Shown here one piece after another: positions 8,460 through 17,497 of a DNA stretch of 64,000 bases. Below the pieces are notes generated by a model. It saw nothing but the letters and a program-made list of their open reading frames with translations. It had not been told where the DNA came from and made no database searches. Made by a program: the position numbers and the translations under genes. Position 1 is the first letter of the stretch. Every line of letters starts with the position of its first letter. The stretch comes from Paraburkholderia elongata. Lineage in GTDB: Bacteria > Pseudomonadota > Gammaproteobacteria > Burkholderiales > Burkholderiaceae. The DNA is taken from contig NZ_WOEZ01000094.1 in assembly GCF_013177735.1 (NCBI RefSeq), forward strand, positions 1 to 64,000, written 5' to 3'.

Positions 8460-9323
8460 TTATTGTTCGACGATGCGAACGCGGTCTTTGTCAAACGTAT
8501 CGATGCGCCCGCACAAACCGCCGGTGAAGAGGCCATGCCAGACGGCCGGTTTCAAACCCAGTTCCTTGCGGTTGAATTCGAGTACCTCTTTCGATTCAAT
8601 CAGAAAGTAGCCTGGCGACGGTTGCGAGACGCGATACCCCGGATTGCGCCGCGCTGCATCAACCACGCTCGCGAACTCCGCCAGCGCCGGCACGAAAATG
8701 CCTGGGCCTTCGCTCTTTACGCCGAATTGCCCACTCAATAGCCTGCCTTTTTCCTGCCATACAGTATCAATCTGCCGGAGTTGTCCTGCATGGTCGCTCG
8801 CGGTCTGCTCCGCCATGATCGCGGCTTCAAGTGTTAGCGCCGCATCCCGAGCGTCCAGCGATTGCAGTTCACGCAGCTTGACCGTGATCTCGATGAAGTA
8901 GCCATTGGGGTCGCGAAAATAGATGGATTCGATCACTTCGTGTTGGGTGGTCGACGATACTTCGACACCCTTGGCCTCGAGCATGTCCTTCCAGGCGAGC
9001 AACTGTTCTGCGCTGTCAGTCAGCCATGCGGTGTGCGTCGCATCGAATACATGGTCGTCTGGCGTGGGCGGCATCGAAGGGCGCTCTTGCGGCCGAGGTT
9101 CGCCCAGATAGTAGAAAAAGGCGATCGAGCTGCCGTTGCCGCTATCGAAGAAAAAGTGAAGAAAGTCCGGGTGGCTCTCTGGGCCCCAACCTCGCGCGGA
9201 AATTGTGTGGACGAGCGGCAGACCCAACGTGTCACGATAGAACTCGATGGTTTCGCGCAGCTTCCACGTCGGGCGCGCCGTGTGATCGACCCCCGACAAC
9301 CTGAGCGGTACTGATTGATTCAT
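8460..9323 (-). CDS. VOC-family protein with extra C-terminal domain
   Basis: The first 150 residues of this 287-residue protein form a glyoxalase/extradiol (VOC) fold: an early metal-ligand histidine in GVDHTARPTWKL, a second in DATHTAW, and the acidic ligand in YFIEITV after the DPNG loop. Members bind a divalent metal and act as dioxygenases, isomerases or lyases. Residues from about 170 onward (SGQFGVKSEGPGIFVPAL through GLFTGGLCGRIDTF) belong to no domain that I recognise. A GGGAG ribosome site precedes ATG 9323, and the ligase gene starts 26 bases after the stop. A ring-cleavage or rearrangement role fits the operon, but it is inference. Confidence 0.75.
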   Translation of the reverse strand: MNQSVPLRLSGVDHTARPTWKLRETIEFYRDTLGLPLVHTISARGWGPESHPDFLHFFFDSGNGSSIAFFYYLGEPRPQERPSMPPTPDDHVFDATHTAWLTDSAEQLLAWKDMLEAKGVEVSSTTQHEVIESIYFRDPNGYFIEITVKLRELQSLDARDAALTLEAAIMAEQTASDHAGQLRQIDTVWQEKGRLLSGQFGVKSEGPGIFVPALAEFASVVDAARRNPGYRVSQPSPGYFLIESKEVLEFNRKELGLKPAVWHGLFTGGLCGRIDTFDKDRVRIVEQ

Positions 9324-9338
9324 TCGTCAACTCCCGAG

Positions 9339-10598
9339 TTATAAGAAAGACCGTTCATGCAGCCATTCGCCGACCGCGCGCGCGACGATGGCCCGGCCCG
9401 GTTCGTCCCCGGCCTCAAGCGGTCTGCCGTGGTGATCGCCACGCACGCGAATGTGGGTCTTATCGTTCGAACCGATACCGGCAAAAATGTCGGCAATGGC
9501 TAGTGGAAAAGTAGTTTGATCGCCGGTGTATTCGACCAGCAACGAGGGCACGGCGACCGAAGGTGCAGTTGCTTCCAGTGCCGCATTCGACATAAGGCCG
9601 GACCATGTCGAGAGCCAGGACTCAGGAGAACACAAGCGTCCAAACCCGACCGAACCATAGTTCGAGATCACCGGATTTGGCGACCATAGCGAACCTGGCT
9701 TGCGGTCGGAGGGATCGAGCGACGGGTCCAGACAGCGCAGATCGGCGTCCGTCCGCCATACCGTCATGACCGGCGTGTGGTTGGCCTCGAGCTTCTGCCG
9801 GCGAGTCGCCAGCTTGTTCTTCACGGCTTGCCGCGCGTCCTGGCGCACGGCGATCAATTGCCGGGCCATCCGGTCAAGGCGCGCTACGCGGTCCCGCTGT
9901 GCATCGCGATAGCGGGAAACGAACTCAGCGCTATAGCGCGTCGCCCCCGGATCGCGGGAATAGCCGTTCTCGGGGTTGAACGGGTCCAGCGTATCGTCGA
10001 TCGATAGCGCATCGCCTTCGTCGGTGACCGACGGATCGATACAACCCATCAATAAACGACCCTGCCCCGGATGCGGCGCCAGATAGATCATGCCGTCCAC
10101 CATCGGCATCGTCGCGCTCGCCAGATGTGTGGCACGGCCGCCAGGCGTCCTTGCGATCCGGTCCTGCGCGGAAAGCGCTGATTGCTGGATGTAGAAGCTA
10201 TATAGCCCGGAACCGCCCGAATTGCCGAGCAACACGATGCGCTCGAAGCCTGCCTCGCGTAGATAACGCAGGCCGGCCGCGACGTCGTGCAAGGCAAGCT
10301 CATGCTCGAGCCTGAGGTCGTTGCCGACCGAGCGGGCCGCTTGCGCCCAGACCGACGCACCCGCTCGCAGCAATCCGGGAATCAGATAGTGAAACGTGAA
10401 GTTCTCGCGCGGGTGCATCAGACAAACGACTGTTTTCGTCGATGCGCCCCGGTACAGAACACCACAGGTGGCCGCGCCGTCTTCGGTGCGCAGCGTTGCA
10501 CTGGTCTGTTGCGTGGCATGCGGCAGTGCGTCAGGAAACCAGTCAATCGTCAACACGTGAGGACGTTCGAGAACCGCACCGGCTGGCATGTTGCTCAT
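9339..10598 (-). CDS. Alpha/beta hydrolase, first gene of the aromatic operon
   Basis: A 419-residue hydrolase without a signal peptide. The nucleophile elbow is GNSGGSGLYS near residue 125, an aspartate lies in EYTGDQT and the catalytic histidine in VRGDHHGRP near the end. A large insertion between the elbow and the acid residue (about residues 150-310, charged and helical) makes it longer than a standard 280-residue hydrolase. It starts the minus-strand operon, divergent from the LysR gene, with GGAG 8 bases before ATG. It may cleave an aromatic ester to release the acid or hydrolyse the CoA thioester product; the sequence does not decide. Confidence 0.75.
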   Translation of the reverse strand: MSNMPAGAVLERPHVLTIDWFPDALPHATQQTSATLRTEDGAATCGVLYRGASTKTVVCLMHPRENFTFHYLIPGLLRAGASVWAQAARSVGNDLRLEHELALHDVAAGLRYLREAGFERIVLLGNSGGSGLYSFYIQQSALSAQDRIARTPGGRATHLASATMPMVDGMIYLAPHPGQGRLLMGCIDPSVTDEGDALSIDDTLDPFNPENGYSRDPGATRYSAEFVSRYRDAQRDRVARLDRMARQLIAVRQDARQAVKNKLATRRQKLEANHTPVMTVWRTDADLRCLDPSLDPSDRKPGSLWSPNPVISNYGSVGFGRLCSPESWLSTWSGLMSNAALEATAPSVAVPSLLVEYTGDQTTFPLAIADIFAGIGSNDKTHIRVRGDHHGRPLEAGDEPGRAIVARAVGEWLHERSFL

Positions 10599-10637
10599 AT
10601 CAATGTCTCCGTATCCGTTGACGCAAGTATAGCTTTT

Positions 10638-10653
10638 TTGACGATAACGTCAA
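10638..10653. promoter_or_regulatory. Inverted repeat TTGACG-ATAA-CGTCAA in the LysR/operon divergent region
   Basis: The 16 bases TTGACGATAACGTCAA have perfect 6-base arms around ATAA and lie 40 bases upstream of the hydrolase start and 80 bases upstream of the LysR start. Its position in a 134-base divergent spacer makes it a strong candidate operator for the LysR regulator. The left arm could also serve as a -35 box. Confidence 0.5.
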
Positions 10654-10732
10654 ATCTTTGATAAAAGTCCGGCAGATCGGCAAACGGTATAAAGTGGCGC
10701 CGTCTATCACGCTGGATTCGCAAGGTGCGCCC

Positions 10733-11635
10733 ATGCTAGATCTCAACGACTTCCGCTATTTCGTTCGCATCGTGGAGTGCGGAGGACTCACCGCTGCCAG
10801 CCGCAACCTGAACGTACCGAAGTCGACGGTCAGTCATCGCCTCCAGCAGCTCGAGACAGCCCTCGGCGTCCGGCTCGTCAACCGGACCTCACGCAGACTC
10901 AGCATGACCGATGCAGGCGACGTGTTCTACCGGCATGCGGCCGCGATGCTGGAGCGCGCGGACTTCGCCGAAAGCGCTGTGCGCGAACGCCTTGCCGAAC
11001 CGAGCGGCACGATCCGCTTCACCACCGCGGTGGCGACCTCGCTGTTCGCCATGCGGCAGGTACTTCCGGATTTCATTGAACGCTATCCGAAGATCAATGT
11101 GATCCAGTACATCAGCGATGAGCAGGTCGACATCGCGGGCGGCAACTATGACCTCGCGCTGCGCTCGCACACCGGTCCACTGTCCGACTCGACACTGGTG
11201 CAGCGCACGCTTGCATCGGCGCCCTGGTTCCTGTTCGCCGCGCCCCGCTACCTCGAACGCCACGGCATGCCACTCGCGCCGGAGAACCTCGCCGGACACG
11301 AGACGCTGGTTATGCTGAGACCCAACAGTCCAATGACCTGGAAGCTCAAACACCCTGTGCACGGAGAAATGGTCGTGCCGCTCAAACCCCGGCTGGCGGG
11401 CAACGACATTGTTACTCTCAAGCAGGCCGCGCAGGACGGCCTCGGCATCGTTGCCCTGCCCGCCTACGTCTGCAATGAAGACATGCGATCCGGCTCACTC
11501 CAGCGGGTCTTGCCCGACTGGCTGGCCGCCGAGGCCAGTATCACCGCGGTCATTCCGTTTCGCCACGGCATGTTGCCCTCCGTTCGCGCATTTCTAGACT
11601 TTCTGGTTGAGCGCATCCCACTGGTCGTCACGTAA
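10733..11635 (+). CDS. LysR-family regulator of the aromatic module
   Basis: A 300-residue LysR protein with the winged HTH at residues 1-60 (DLNDFRYFVRIVECGGLT, then NVPKSTVSHRLQQLETALG) and a periplasmic-binding-fold effector domain. I place the start at ATG 10733 because the family always begins with such a LxxFRYFV segment; an upstream start at 10658 adds 25 unmatched residues and would cover the palindrome. It is divergent from the hydrolase-VOC-ligase-monooxygenase-transporter run and lies upstream of the GMC-aldehyde dehydrogenase pair, so it probably controls one or both. Confidence 0.85.
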   Translation: MLDLNDFRYFVRIVECGGLTAASRNLNVPKSTVSHRLQQLETALGVRLVNRTSRRLSMTDAGDVFYRHAAAMLERADFAESAVRERLAEPSGTIRFTTAVATSLFAMRQVLPDFIERYPKINVIQYISDEQVDIAGGNYDLALRSHTGPLSDSTLVQRTLASAPWFLFAAPRYLERHGMPLAPENLAGHETLVMLRPNSPMTWKLKHPVHGEMVVPLKPRLAGNDIVTLKQAAQDGLGIVALPAYVCNEDMRSGSLQRVLPDWLAAEASITAVIPFRHGMLPSVRAFLDFLVERIPLVVT

Positions 11636-11787
11636 TGTCGAATCGTCCATCTCATTGGACATAGGTTCCAGGCAAGCCATCTTGTTGTCTCTCTGAAGCG
11701 GGCCCATTCTGAGCACACAACCGGTCGACAACGATCGAACGGTCATCGAGCGCTTGGAGCGCCGCAAACGTGTTCAGGAGTACGACA

Positions 11788-13434
11788 ATGAAGATGTCCA
11801 GACGTGAAGTCCTCGTTGCCGGCGCGGCCGCCGCAGTCGCCGCAGTCGCAACGATTGCCGGCACCGCATCGGCGGCGGGTGTGGAAACACAATCCGGGAA
11901 TGGCGGAGCTGGTCGGCCTCCAAAATCAACAAAGCACTTCGATATCCTTATCGTTGGCGGCGGCTCGGCCGGCGCCGTTCTCGCGGCACGCCTGAGCGCG
12001 GACTCGCGGCGCCGCGTTCTATTGCTGGAAGCCGGACCGAACTTCGCGCCCAACGACTACCCTCAGGTATTGAAAGACGCCAATATCGTCGCGGGCTCGC
12101 CAGCCTATGACTGGCACTACCATACCGATGACGCCGCCCGTCTCGGCCACGACATACCCGTGCCCCGAGGCCGCGTGGTCGGCGGCAGCTCGGCAGTCAA
12201 TGCCGCCGTCGCGATGCGCGCTCGACCGGCCGATTTCGCCCGGTGGGCCAAACGGGGCATCGAAGGATGGTCGTGGGAGGACGTGCTCGCCGCCTACAAG
12301 GCTATGGAAAATACGCCCTCCGGCGATGACGCCTGGCACGGACGTACTGGACCATTTCCGATCCGGCAGCGTAAAGCTTCGGAAAACACGCCGTCGATGC
12401 GAGCCTTCGTTGACGGCGCGCGAGCGCTGGGGCTGAAGCACGTATCGGATTTCAACGGCGCGGACCAGCATGGCGCCGGACCCTACACGCTCAACGTTGT
12501 CGATGGCGTGCGGATCAATACGGGCATGGCCTATCTCACTGCCGCCGCGCGTGCGCGCCCGAATCTCACGATCCAGGGCGGCGCCGAAGTGGACCGCGTG
12601 GTTTTCGAAGGAAAGCGTGCCGTGGGCGTCAAGCTGATTGACGGCCAGATCCTGTCCGCGGGCGAAGTCATTCTGGCGTCGGGGGCTTTCGGCAGCCCCG
12701 CGATTCTCATGCGCTCGGGTATTGGACCTGCCGAGCATCTATCCGAATTCGGCATTGCAACCGTCGCCGATCTGCCGGTGGGGACTCGGCTGCAGGATCA
12801 CCCGTTTTTCTACAACGTCTACGCACTCAAGCGCGAAGCAAATGCGATGAAGCCCGCCGCCGGCGCGCTAGTGTGGACACGCTCGCAGAGCGCGGCACCC
12901 GGCGATCTCGACCTGCACATCTCGGGCACGCATCTGATCGACCCGAAGGTGAGCCCCACCGGTGGCGCGATCGTTCTGGCATGCGCGGTGACACTGCCGA
13001 GCTCGATCGGTCAGTTGCGACTCTCGAGCCGCGATCCACGCGCCGCACCGGACATACGCTACAACTTTTTCGATGACCAGAATGATCTCGACCGGTTAGT
13101 CGAAGCCGTGCAGTTGTCCCGCCAGATTGGCCGAACCGCACCGTTCCTTGACGTGATCGATCACGAGATGGCGCCGGGCAACACCGTAGACGATGTCAAA
13201 GCGCTCAGAGCGAACATCGTTTCGAATGTCGCCGCCTATCTGCACCCTACCTCGACCGTGCCAATGGGCGCCGACGCCGATCCCACCGCTGTGGTCGACG
13301 CGTGGGGCAAGGTACGCGGCGTTGAAGCGCTGCGGGTCGTCGACGCATCGATTATTCCCGACATCCCGTCGGCGCCGACGAACGTCACGACCATCATGGT
13401 GGCCGAGCGCATCGCCGCGAAATTGTCCGCGTGA
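11788..13434 (+). CDS. Tat-exported GMC-family alcohol oxidoreductase
   Basis: This 548-residue flavoprotein begins with a twin-arginine signal (MKMSRREVLVAGAAAAVAAV), so it should be folded in the cytosol with FAD and exported to the periplasm. The FAD motif GGGSAGAVLAARLS, the GMC signature GRVVGGSSAVNAAVAMR, GAFGSPAILMRSGIGP and the catalytic HPTSTVPMG follow. AGGAG sits 7 bases before ATG 11788, which gives the Tat motif its normal distance from the N-terminus. Family members oxidise primary alcohols to aldehydes. The aldehyde dehydrogenase gene starts 44 bases downstream, so an alcohol-to-acid route feeding the neighbouring acid-activating operon is plausible. Confidence 0.85.
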   Translation: MKMSRREVLVAGAAAAVAAVATIAGTASAAGVETQSGNGGAGRPPKSTKHFDILIVGGGSAGAVLAARLSADSRRRVLLLEAGPNFAPNDYPQVLKDANIVAGSPAYDWHYHTDDAARLGHDIPVPRGRVVGGSSAVNAAVAMRARPADFARWAKRGIEGWSWEDVLAAYKAMENTPSGDDAWHGRTGPFPIRQRKASENTPSMRAFVDGARALGLKHVSDFNGADQHGAGPYTLNVVDGVRINTGMAYLTAAARARPNLTIQGGAEVDRVVFEGKRAVGVKLIDGQILSAGEVILASGAFGSPAILMRSGIGPAEHLSEFGIATVADLPVGTRLQDHPFFYNVYALKREANAMKPAAGALVWTRSQSAAPGDLDLHISGTHLIDPKVSPTGGAIVLACAVTLPSSIGQLRLSSRDPRAAPDIRYNFFDDQNDLDRLVEAVQLSRQIGRTAPFLDVIDHEMAPGNTVDDVKALRANIVSNVAAYLHPTSTVPMGADADPTAVVDAWGKVRGVEALRVVDASIIPDIPSAPTNVTTIMVAERIAAKLSA

Positions 13435-13478
13435 ATCAGCGCAAATTCGAACTGTTTCGGCATCCTGGAGAACTGAAT

Positions 13479-14951
13479 ATGACGACCCAAGCACTGCTCG
13501 CTCCGACAGAAGTCTGGAGCGCGAAAATCTACAGCAATGGATGGAAGAACCCCGGCCTCGGTGCCGAAAATGTGATCGAGAAGGCAACGGGCGCGAAGCT
13601 CGGCGAAATCGGTATCGCTTCGCCGAAGGATGTGTCGGTAGCGGCCGCTATTGCACGCGAGGCCCAAAAGGACTGGGCAAAAAACCCGGGCCCGCTGCGC
13701 GGCGATGTACTCAGGGAGTTTTCCCGGCTGGTAATGATGCACGCCGATGAACTCGCCGATCAGATCGTCAGGGAAACCGGCTCGATCAGGGCGAAAGCAT
13801 TGTGGGAAGTTCAGATGTCCGCCCGTGAAGTTCTGGAAGCCGCGGCGCTTGGCAGTCAGCCGGCGGGCGTGCTCACGTCCACTGCGGAGGCCGGTCGCCA
13901 GAGCATTGCGCGGCGCATCCCGATCGGCGTGATCGGCGTCATTACGCCCTGGAACTCGCCGTTCATTCTGGGCTCGCGAGCAATCGGCCCGGCCCTCGCA
14001 ATCGGCAATGCGGTGATACTTAAGCCCGATTCGCAAACACCGGTGGCGGGCGGCGTAAGTTTCGCGCGTCTGTTCGAAGAAGCCGGTCTGCCTGCCGGAC
14101 TCTTCCATGTTCTGCCCGGCGGCGCCGACACGGGCGCGGCACTCGTCAAGGAGCCGCTCGTCGATATGATCAGCTTCACGGGGTCGACCCGCGTGGGGCG
14201 GCAGATCGGCTCGATTGCGGGTGGTCAGCTCAAGCGCGTCTCACTCGAGCTTGGCGGCAACAATCCCTATATCGTGCTGGACGACGCGGATATCGAGGCA
14301 GCGGCGAGCGCCGGAGCGTGGGGTGCGTTTTTCCATCAGGGACAGATTTGCCTCACCGCCGGCCGTCACCTCGTTCACGAGGGAATCGCCGACGCGTACG
14401 CCGAAGCGCTGGCAAGAAAAGCCAAGGCGCTGATCGTCGACGATCCCTTTGACGAGAGGGTTCAACTCGGCCCCATCATCAATGAGCGTCAGGCCGCCAA
14501 TGTGGAGCGCATTGTCGCCGAGACACTCGCCAAAGGCGCAAAGGCATTGACCGGCGGCTCGCGCAACGGGCTCTTTTTCGAACCGACCGTGATCACTGGC
14601 GTGACACGTGGCATGGCCGCGTTCGACGAGGAGATCTTTGGCCCCGTGGCGCCGATCACCACATTCCGCACCGACGACGAGGCGGTCGAGCTCGCCAATG
14701 CGACGGAGTATGGTCTCGTAGCGGCCGTGGCATCGGCCAATCTCGCCCGCGCGCAAGGCATTGCCGACCGCCTTCACTCGGGCGTCATCCACATCAACGA
14801 TCAGACGGTGCTCCACGAGGTATATGGCCCGATCGGTGGGGTCGGCGCCTCGGGCAACGGCTTCAATCACAGCACGCTGACCAATGCCGATCAATTCAGC
14901 GAGTGGCAATGGATCACGACCCGGTCGCGGATTCCCGCCTATCCGTTCTGA
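13479..14951 (+). CDS. NAD(P)-dependent aromatic-type aldehyde dehydrogenase
   Basis: A 490-residue aldehyde dehydrogenase closest in pattern to benzaldehyde and vanillin dehydrogenases: PWNSPFIL for the cofactor strand, SFTGSTRVG, the general base in LELGGNNPYIVLDDADIE, and the catalytic cysteine in HQGQICLTAGR. The C-terminus VGASGNGFNHS is typical of the group. ATG at 13479 has GGAG 8 bases upstream; a GTG at 13431 overlapping the previous stop would add 16 unmatched residues. Operon partner of the GMC enzyme. It would give the acid that the AAHS transporter and AMP ligase across the LysR gene could use. Confidence 0.85.
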   Translation: MTTQALLAPTEVWSAKIYSNGWKNPGLGAENVIEKATGAKLGEIGIASPKDVSVAAAIAREAQKDWAKNPGPLRGDVLREFSRLVMMHADELADQIVRETGSIRAKALWEVQMSAREVLEAAALGSQPAGVLTSTAEAGRQSIARRIPIGVIGVITPWNSPFILGSRAIGPALAIGNAVILKPDSQTPVAGGVSFARLFEEAGLPAGLFHVLPGGADTGAALVKEPLVDMISFTGSTRVGRQIGSIAGGQLKRVSLELGGNNPYIVLDDADIEAAASAGAWGAFFHQGQICLTAGRHLVHEGIADAYAEALARKAKALIVDDPFDERVQLGPIINERQAANVERIVAETLAKGAKALTGGSRNGLFFEPTVITGVTRGMAAFDEEIFGPVAPITTFRTDDEAVELANATEYGLVAAVASANLARAQGIADRLHSGVIHINDQTVLHEVYGPIGGVGASGNGFNHSTLTNADQFSEWQWITTRSRIPAYPF

Positions 14952-15016
14952 TCCGACCACACGCGAGCGGCCCCCGCAGCCTGGGAACCCGCCCGCGTCA
15001 ATGCGCTGACAATGCC

Positions 15017-16165
15017 TCAGAACGAATGCCGCATCCCGATCCGCACATCGGACTGCGTATTCGACGTCGACGGCGCGAAGCTGTAACCGATCACCGCATT
15101 CACGCCATTCGACGCACGCAGGTAGTCGCCGGAAACATACACATCGGTACGTTTGGACAGCAGGTAGTGAAGCCCGAGCGAGCCCTGGTTCCAGTGATTG
15201 CCTTCGAAGCTCGTATGCTGATAGCCACCATACAGCGACAACGCAGGCGTGAAGTTATACGACGCGCCCGCTTCATAAACCTGCATATGCGAGGTCTGAC
15301 CGAAGCCCTTGATCGTCGTGTAGGTGAAGTCGCCGGAGAGCATCAGGTCGCCGATCGTATAGGCGGCACCAACGGCAAACGCGCCTTGCTTATCCACCGG
15401 GAATGCCGACGAGCTATACAGATCGGTCACCGCGCCGGTGGCCGGATCGACGGAAACGGTCGGCTTGCCGAGGAAGGTGCGCGTGCCGATCATCGCGTAC
15501 GGGTCGAAAGCATAAATGCCGAACGGATTGTTCAACTGCGTATACGCCACGCCCATGTTGAACGGACCGTGGTCATAATGCGCGCCCACGCTCCATGCGC
15601 TCTTCTGATGGAAGTCGCCAGCGGTGTTGCCGAACGAGTACATACCGCCGAAGGTGAAGCCGGCAAAATCGTTCGACAGAAACTTCACCGAATTCGGCAG
15701 ACGGTCGCCGTTCATCCGGTCGAAGTCGCCCTGGTGAATCGCATAGCCGCTCGCCCATGCGGAGATGTTGTACAGATAGACGAACTCTTCGGTCGTATCG
15801 AGCTGGTTGCCGAACGAGAAAGTCCCCCACCCGTTCTTGATGCCGACATAAGCTTGGCGTCCGAATTCAGCGCCACCGAATCCCAATTGCCCGTTGCTCA
15901 GGTGAAAACCCGATTCGAGCACGAACACCGCTTGCAAGCCGCCGCCGAGATCTTCCACGCCTTTGAAGCCGATCCGGTTGCCGTACGAAACGCCGTCGTC
16001 GAATTTGAACTGGTGTGCGCCGCCGGCGTTGTTCACGTAGGTGATGCCGGCGTCCAGAATCCCGTACAGGGTGACGCTGCTTTGCGCATGGACCACCGTC
16101 GGTGCGCATATAGCGCTTGCCGCGAGAGCGAGTCCCGAAAGGCTAACGGCATTTCTTTTCTTCAT
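15017..16165 (-). CDS. OmpC-type trimeric porin
   Basis: A 382-residue Gram-negative porin of the Burkholderia kind. A 27-residue signal peptide ends THVHA-like at VVHAQ, and the mature protein starts QSSVTLYGILDAGITY and ends with an aromatic residue (RIGMRHSF), the signal for outer-membrane insertion. Between them lie 16 predicted beta strands with GNRIGFKGVEDLGGGL. It forms a diffusion channel. GGGGAG precedes ATG 16165. It faces the aromatic block but has no shared promoter with it; a role in uptake of that substrate is only suggested by position. Confidence 0.9.
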   Translation of the reverse strand: MKKRNAVSLSGLALAASAICAPTVVHAQSSVTLYGILDAGITYVNNAGGAHQFKFDDGVSYGNRIGFKGVEDLGGGLQAVFVLESGFHLSNGQLGFGGAEFGRQAYVGIKNGWGTFSFGNQLDTTEEFVYLYNISAWASGYAIHQGDFDRMNGDRLPNSVKFLSNDFAGFTFGGMYSFGNTAGDFHQKSAWSVGAHYDHGPFNMGVAYTQLNNPFGIYAFDPYAMIGTRTFLGKPTVSVDPATGAVTDLYSSSAFPVDKQGAFAVGAAYTIGDLMLSGDFTYTTIKGFGQTSHMQVYEAGASYNFTPALSLYGGYQHTSFEGNHWNQGSLGLHYLLSKRTDVYVSGDYLRASNGVNAVIGYSFAPSTSNTQSDVRIGMRHSF

Positions 16166-16491
16166 CTAATGCTCCCCTGCTCTTTGCCTGCGTATTTCGT
16201 TGGATAAAGCGATCCCTGCTGCGCGCTGTCTTCCAACGCGCGGCGCTTCTCGCATGACGGGCAGTTCGAAACCGGCTGAGACTGGTTGAAACGGATTGAA
16301 GCTCGCTAAAGCTGACCACAGCGACTAGATCTGAATAAGCCAGCTAAGCGGATTGAAGCTATCGGCAATGCATACGATCATCTGCCATGCCTGCATCGAC
16401 GGATCAAGAATACGGGTCCATATTTATAAGGATTCGACCGGATGCGACATAAATCTGTCGAGTAGCGACCTCGAAATCTGGAATGCCGGGA
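16166..16491. other. Intergenic region before the porin
   Basis: About 325 bases with lower GC than the surroundings. The stretch 16270-16360 contains several imperfect repeats of a GGATTGAAGCT-like phrase. No coding frame or terminator is convincing. The porin promoter must lie in the first 150 bases. Confidence 0.4.
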
Positions 16492-17445
16492 CTATTTCAC
16501 ACCGAGTGCGGTTTGCACTGCTTGCAATCCGTTGGCGCCGCTGGCGGTGTTCACGCCGTCAAGCCATGACTTCAGCAATTCGGGGTGGCGTTTGAGTGCT
16601 TCGGTAGCAGCCGCATCGACGCCGGTCTTCTTCTCCAGCACCTCGGTGATCACGCCGTTCTCCAGATCGACATTGAACGTGAGTTGCCTGAACAGGCGGC
16701 CGACATTCGGACACTGCTCGGCGTACCCGCTGCGCGCAACGGTATTGACCGTAGCGCCGCCGTAGTTCGGCCCGAAGTACTTGTCGCCGCCATCCAGGTA
16801 GGTCAGCTTGAACTTCGTGTTCATCAGATGCGGCTCCCATGCAAGGAACACGATCCATTTCTTTGCTCGCACGGCGCGCTCGACCTGCGTGAGCATGCCC
16901 GTCTCGCTCGATTCGACGAGCTTCCAGTTGCCGAGCCCGTACGCCTTGTCGTCGACCATCTTCTTGATATTCTGATTGGCCGGCGCCCCCGGTTCGATGC
17001 CATAGATCTTGCTGTCGAACTTGTCTGCGTTCTTCGCGAGATCCGCGAATGAATGCACGCCCGCAGCCGCCACGTAGTCGGGCACCGCGAGTGTGAACTT
17101 CGCGTTGCTCAGATTCGGATGCACGACCTCGATCGACTTTTCATCTTCGAACGGCTTGACGACCGGTGCTTGCGCCGGCATCCAGTTGCCGAGAAACACG
17201 TCGATCTGCCCTTTCTTCAGGCCTTGATAGGTAATCGGCACCGACAGGTTCGCCACGTTCTGATGGTAGCCGAGCGCCTTCAACAGCACGCCGGTCATCG
17301 CATTGGTCGCGTCGATGTCGGTCCAGCCAGGCCCCGCCATGTTGACCTGCGTACAGGACTGCGGCTCGGCGGCCGCGGCAAAGGTGGCCGCCGCGCACAG
17401 CAGCGCGACGCCGGATACCGCCTGTTTGAAGAACTTAATCATCAT
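16492..17445 (-). CDS. choX: Choline/betaine ABC transporter substrate-binding protein
   Basis: A 317-residue OpuAC-family periplasmic protein with a signal peptide ending near AAAEPQ. Features of the ChoX group are VNMAGPGWTDIDATNAM, FLGNWMPAQ, KIYGIEPGAPAN and FLAWEPHLMN; the tryptophans and tyrosines of these motifs form the aromatic box for the trimethylammonium group. AGGAAG lies just before ATG 17445. It follows betC by 52 bases in the same direction, so choline freed from choline sulfate, or choline sulfate itself, is a likely ligand. No permease or ATPase is adjacent; the CbcWV set at 53-55 kb could serve it. It is a clear paralogue of the protein encoded at 50784-51719. Confidence 0.88.
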   Translation of the reverse strand: MMIKFFKQAVSGVALLCAAATFAAAAEPQSCTQVNMAGPGWTDIDATNAMTGVLLKALGYHQNVANLSVPITYQGLKKGQIDVFLGNWMPAQAPVVKPFEDEKSIEVVHPNLSNAKFTLAVPDYVAAAGVHSFADLAKNADKFDSKIYGIEPGAPANQNIKKMVDDKAYGLGNWKLVESSETGMLTQVERAVRAKKWIVFLAWEPHLMNTKFKLTYLDGGDKYFGPNYGGATVNTVARSGYAEQCPNVGRLFRQLTFNVDLENGVITEVLEKKTGVDAAATEALKRHPELLKSWLDGVNTASGANGLQAVQTALGVK

Positions 17446-17497
17446 GTCGGCTTCCTGGGTGTGGGATGGTAAGTGGGATGAATCGTAAACGGAGACA

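Noticed and set aside
11645..11662. Small hairpin after the LysR gene (GTCCA-N6-TGGAC)
   Set aside because: A five-base stem without a T run is too weak to call a terminator.
14903..16207. 434-codon plus-strand frame
   Set aside because: It is antisense to a clear porin gene and shows only the Arg/His-rich composition expected from GC-rich shadow frames.
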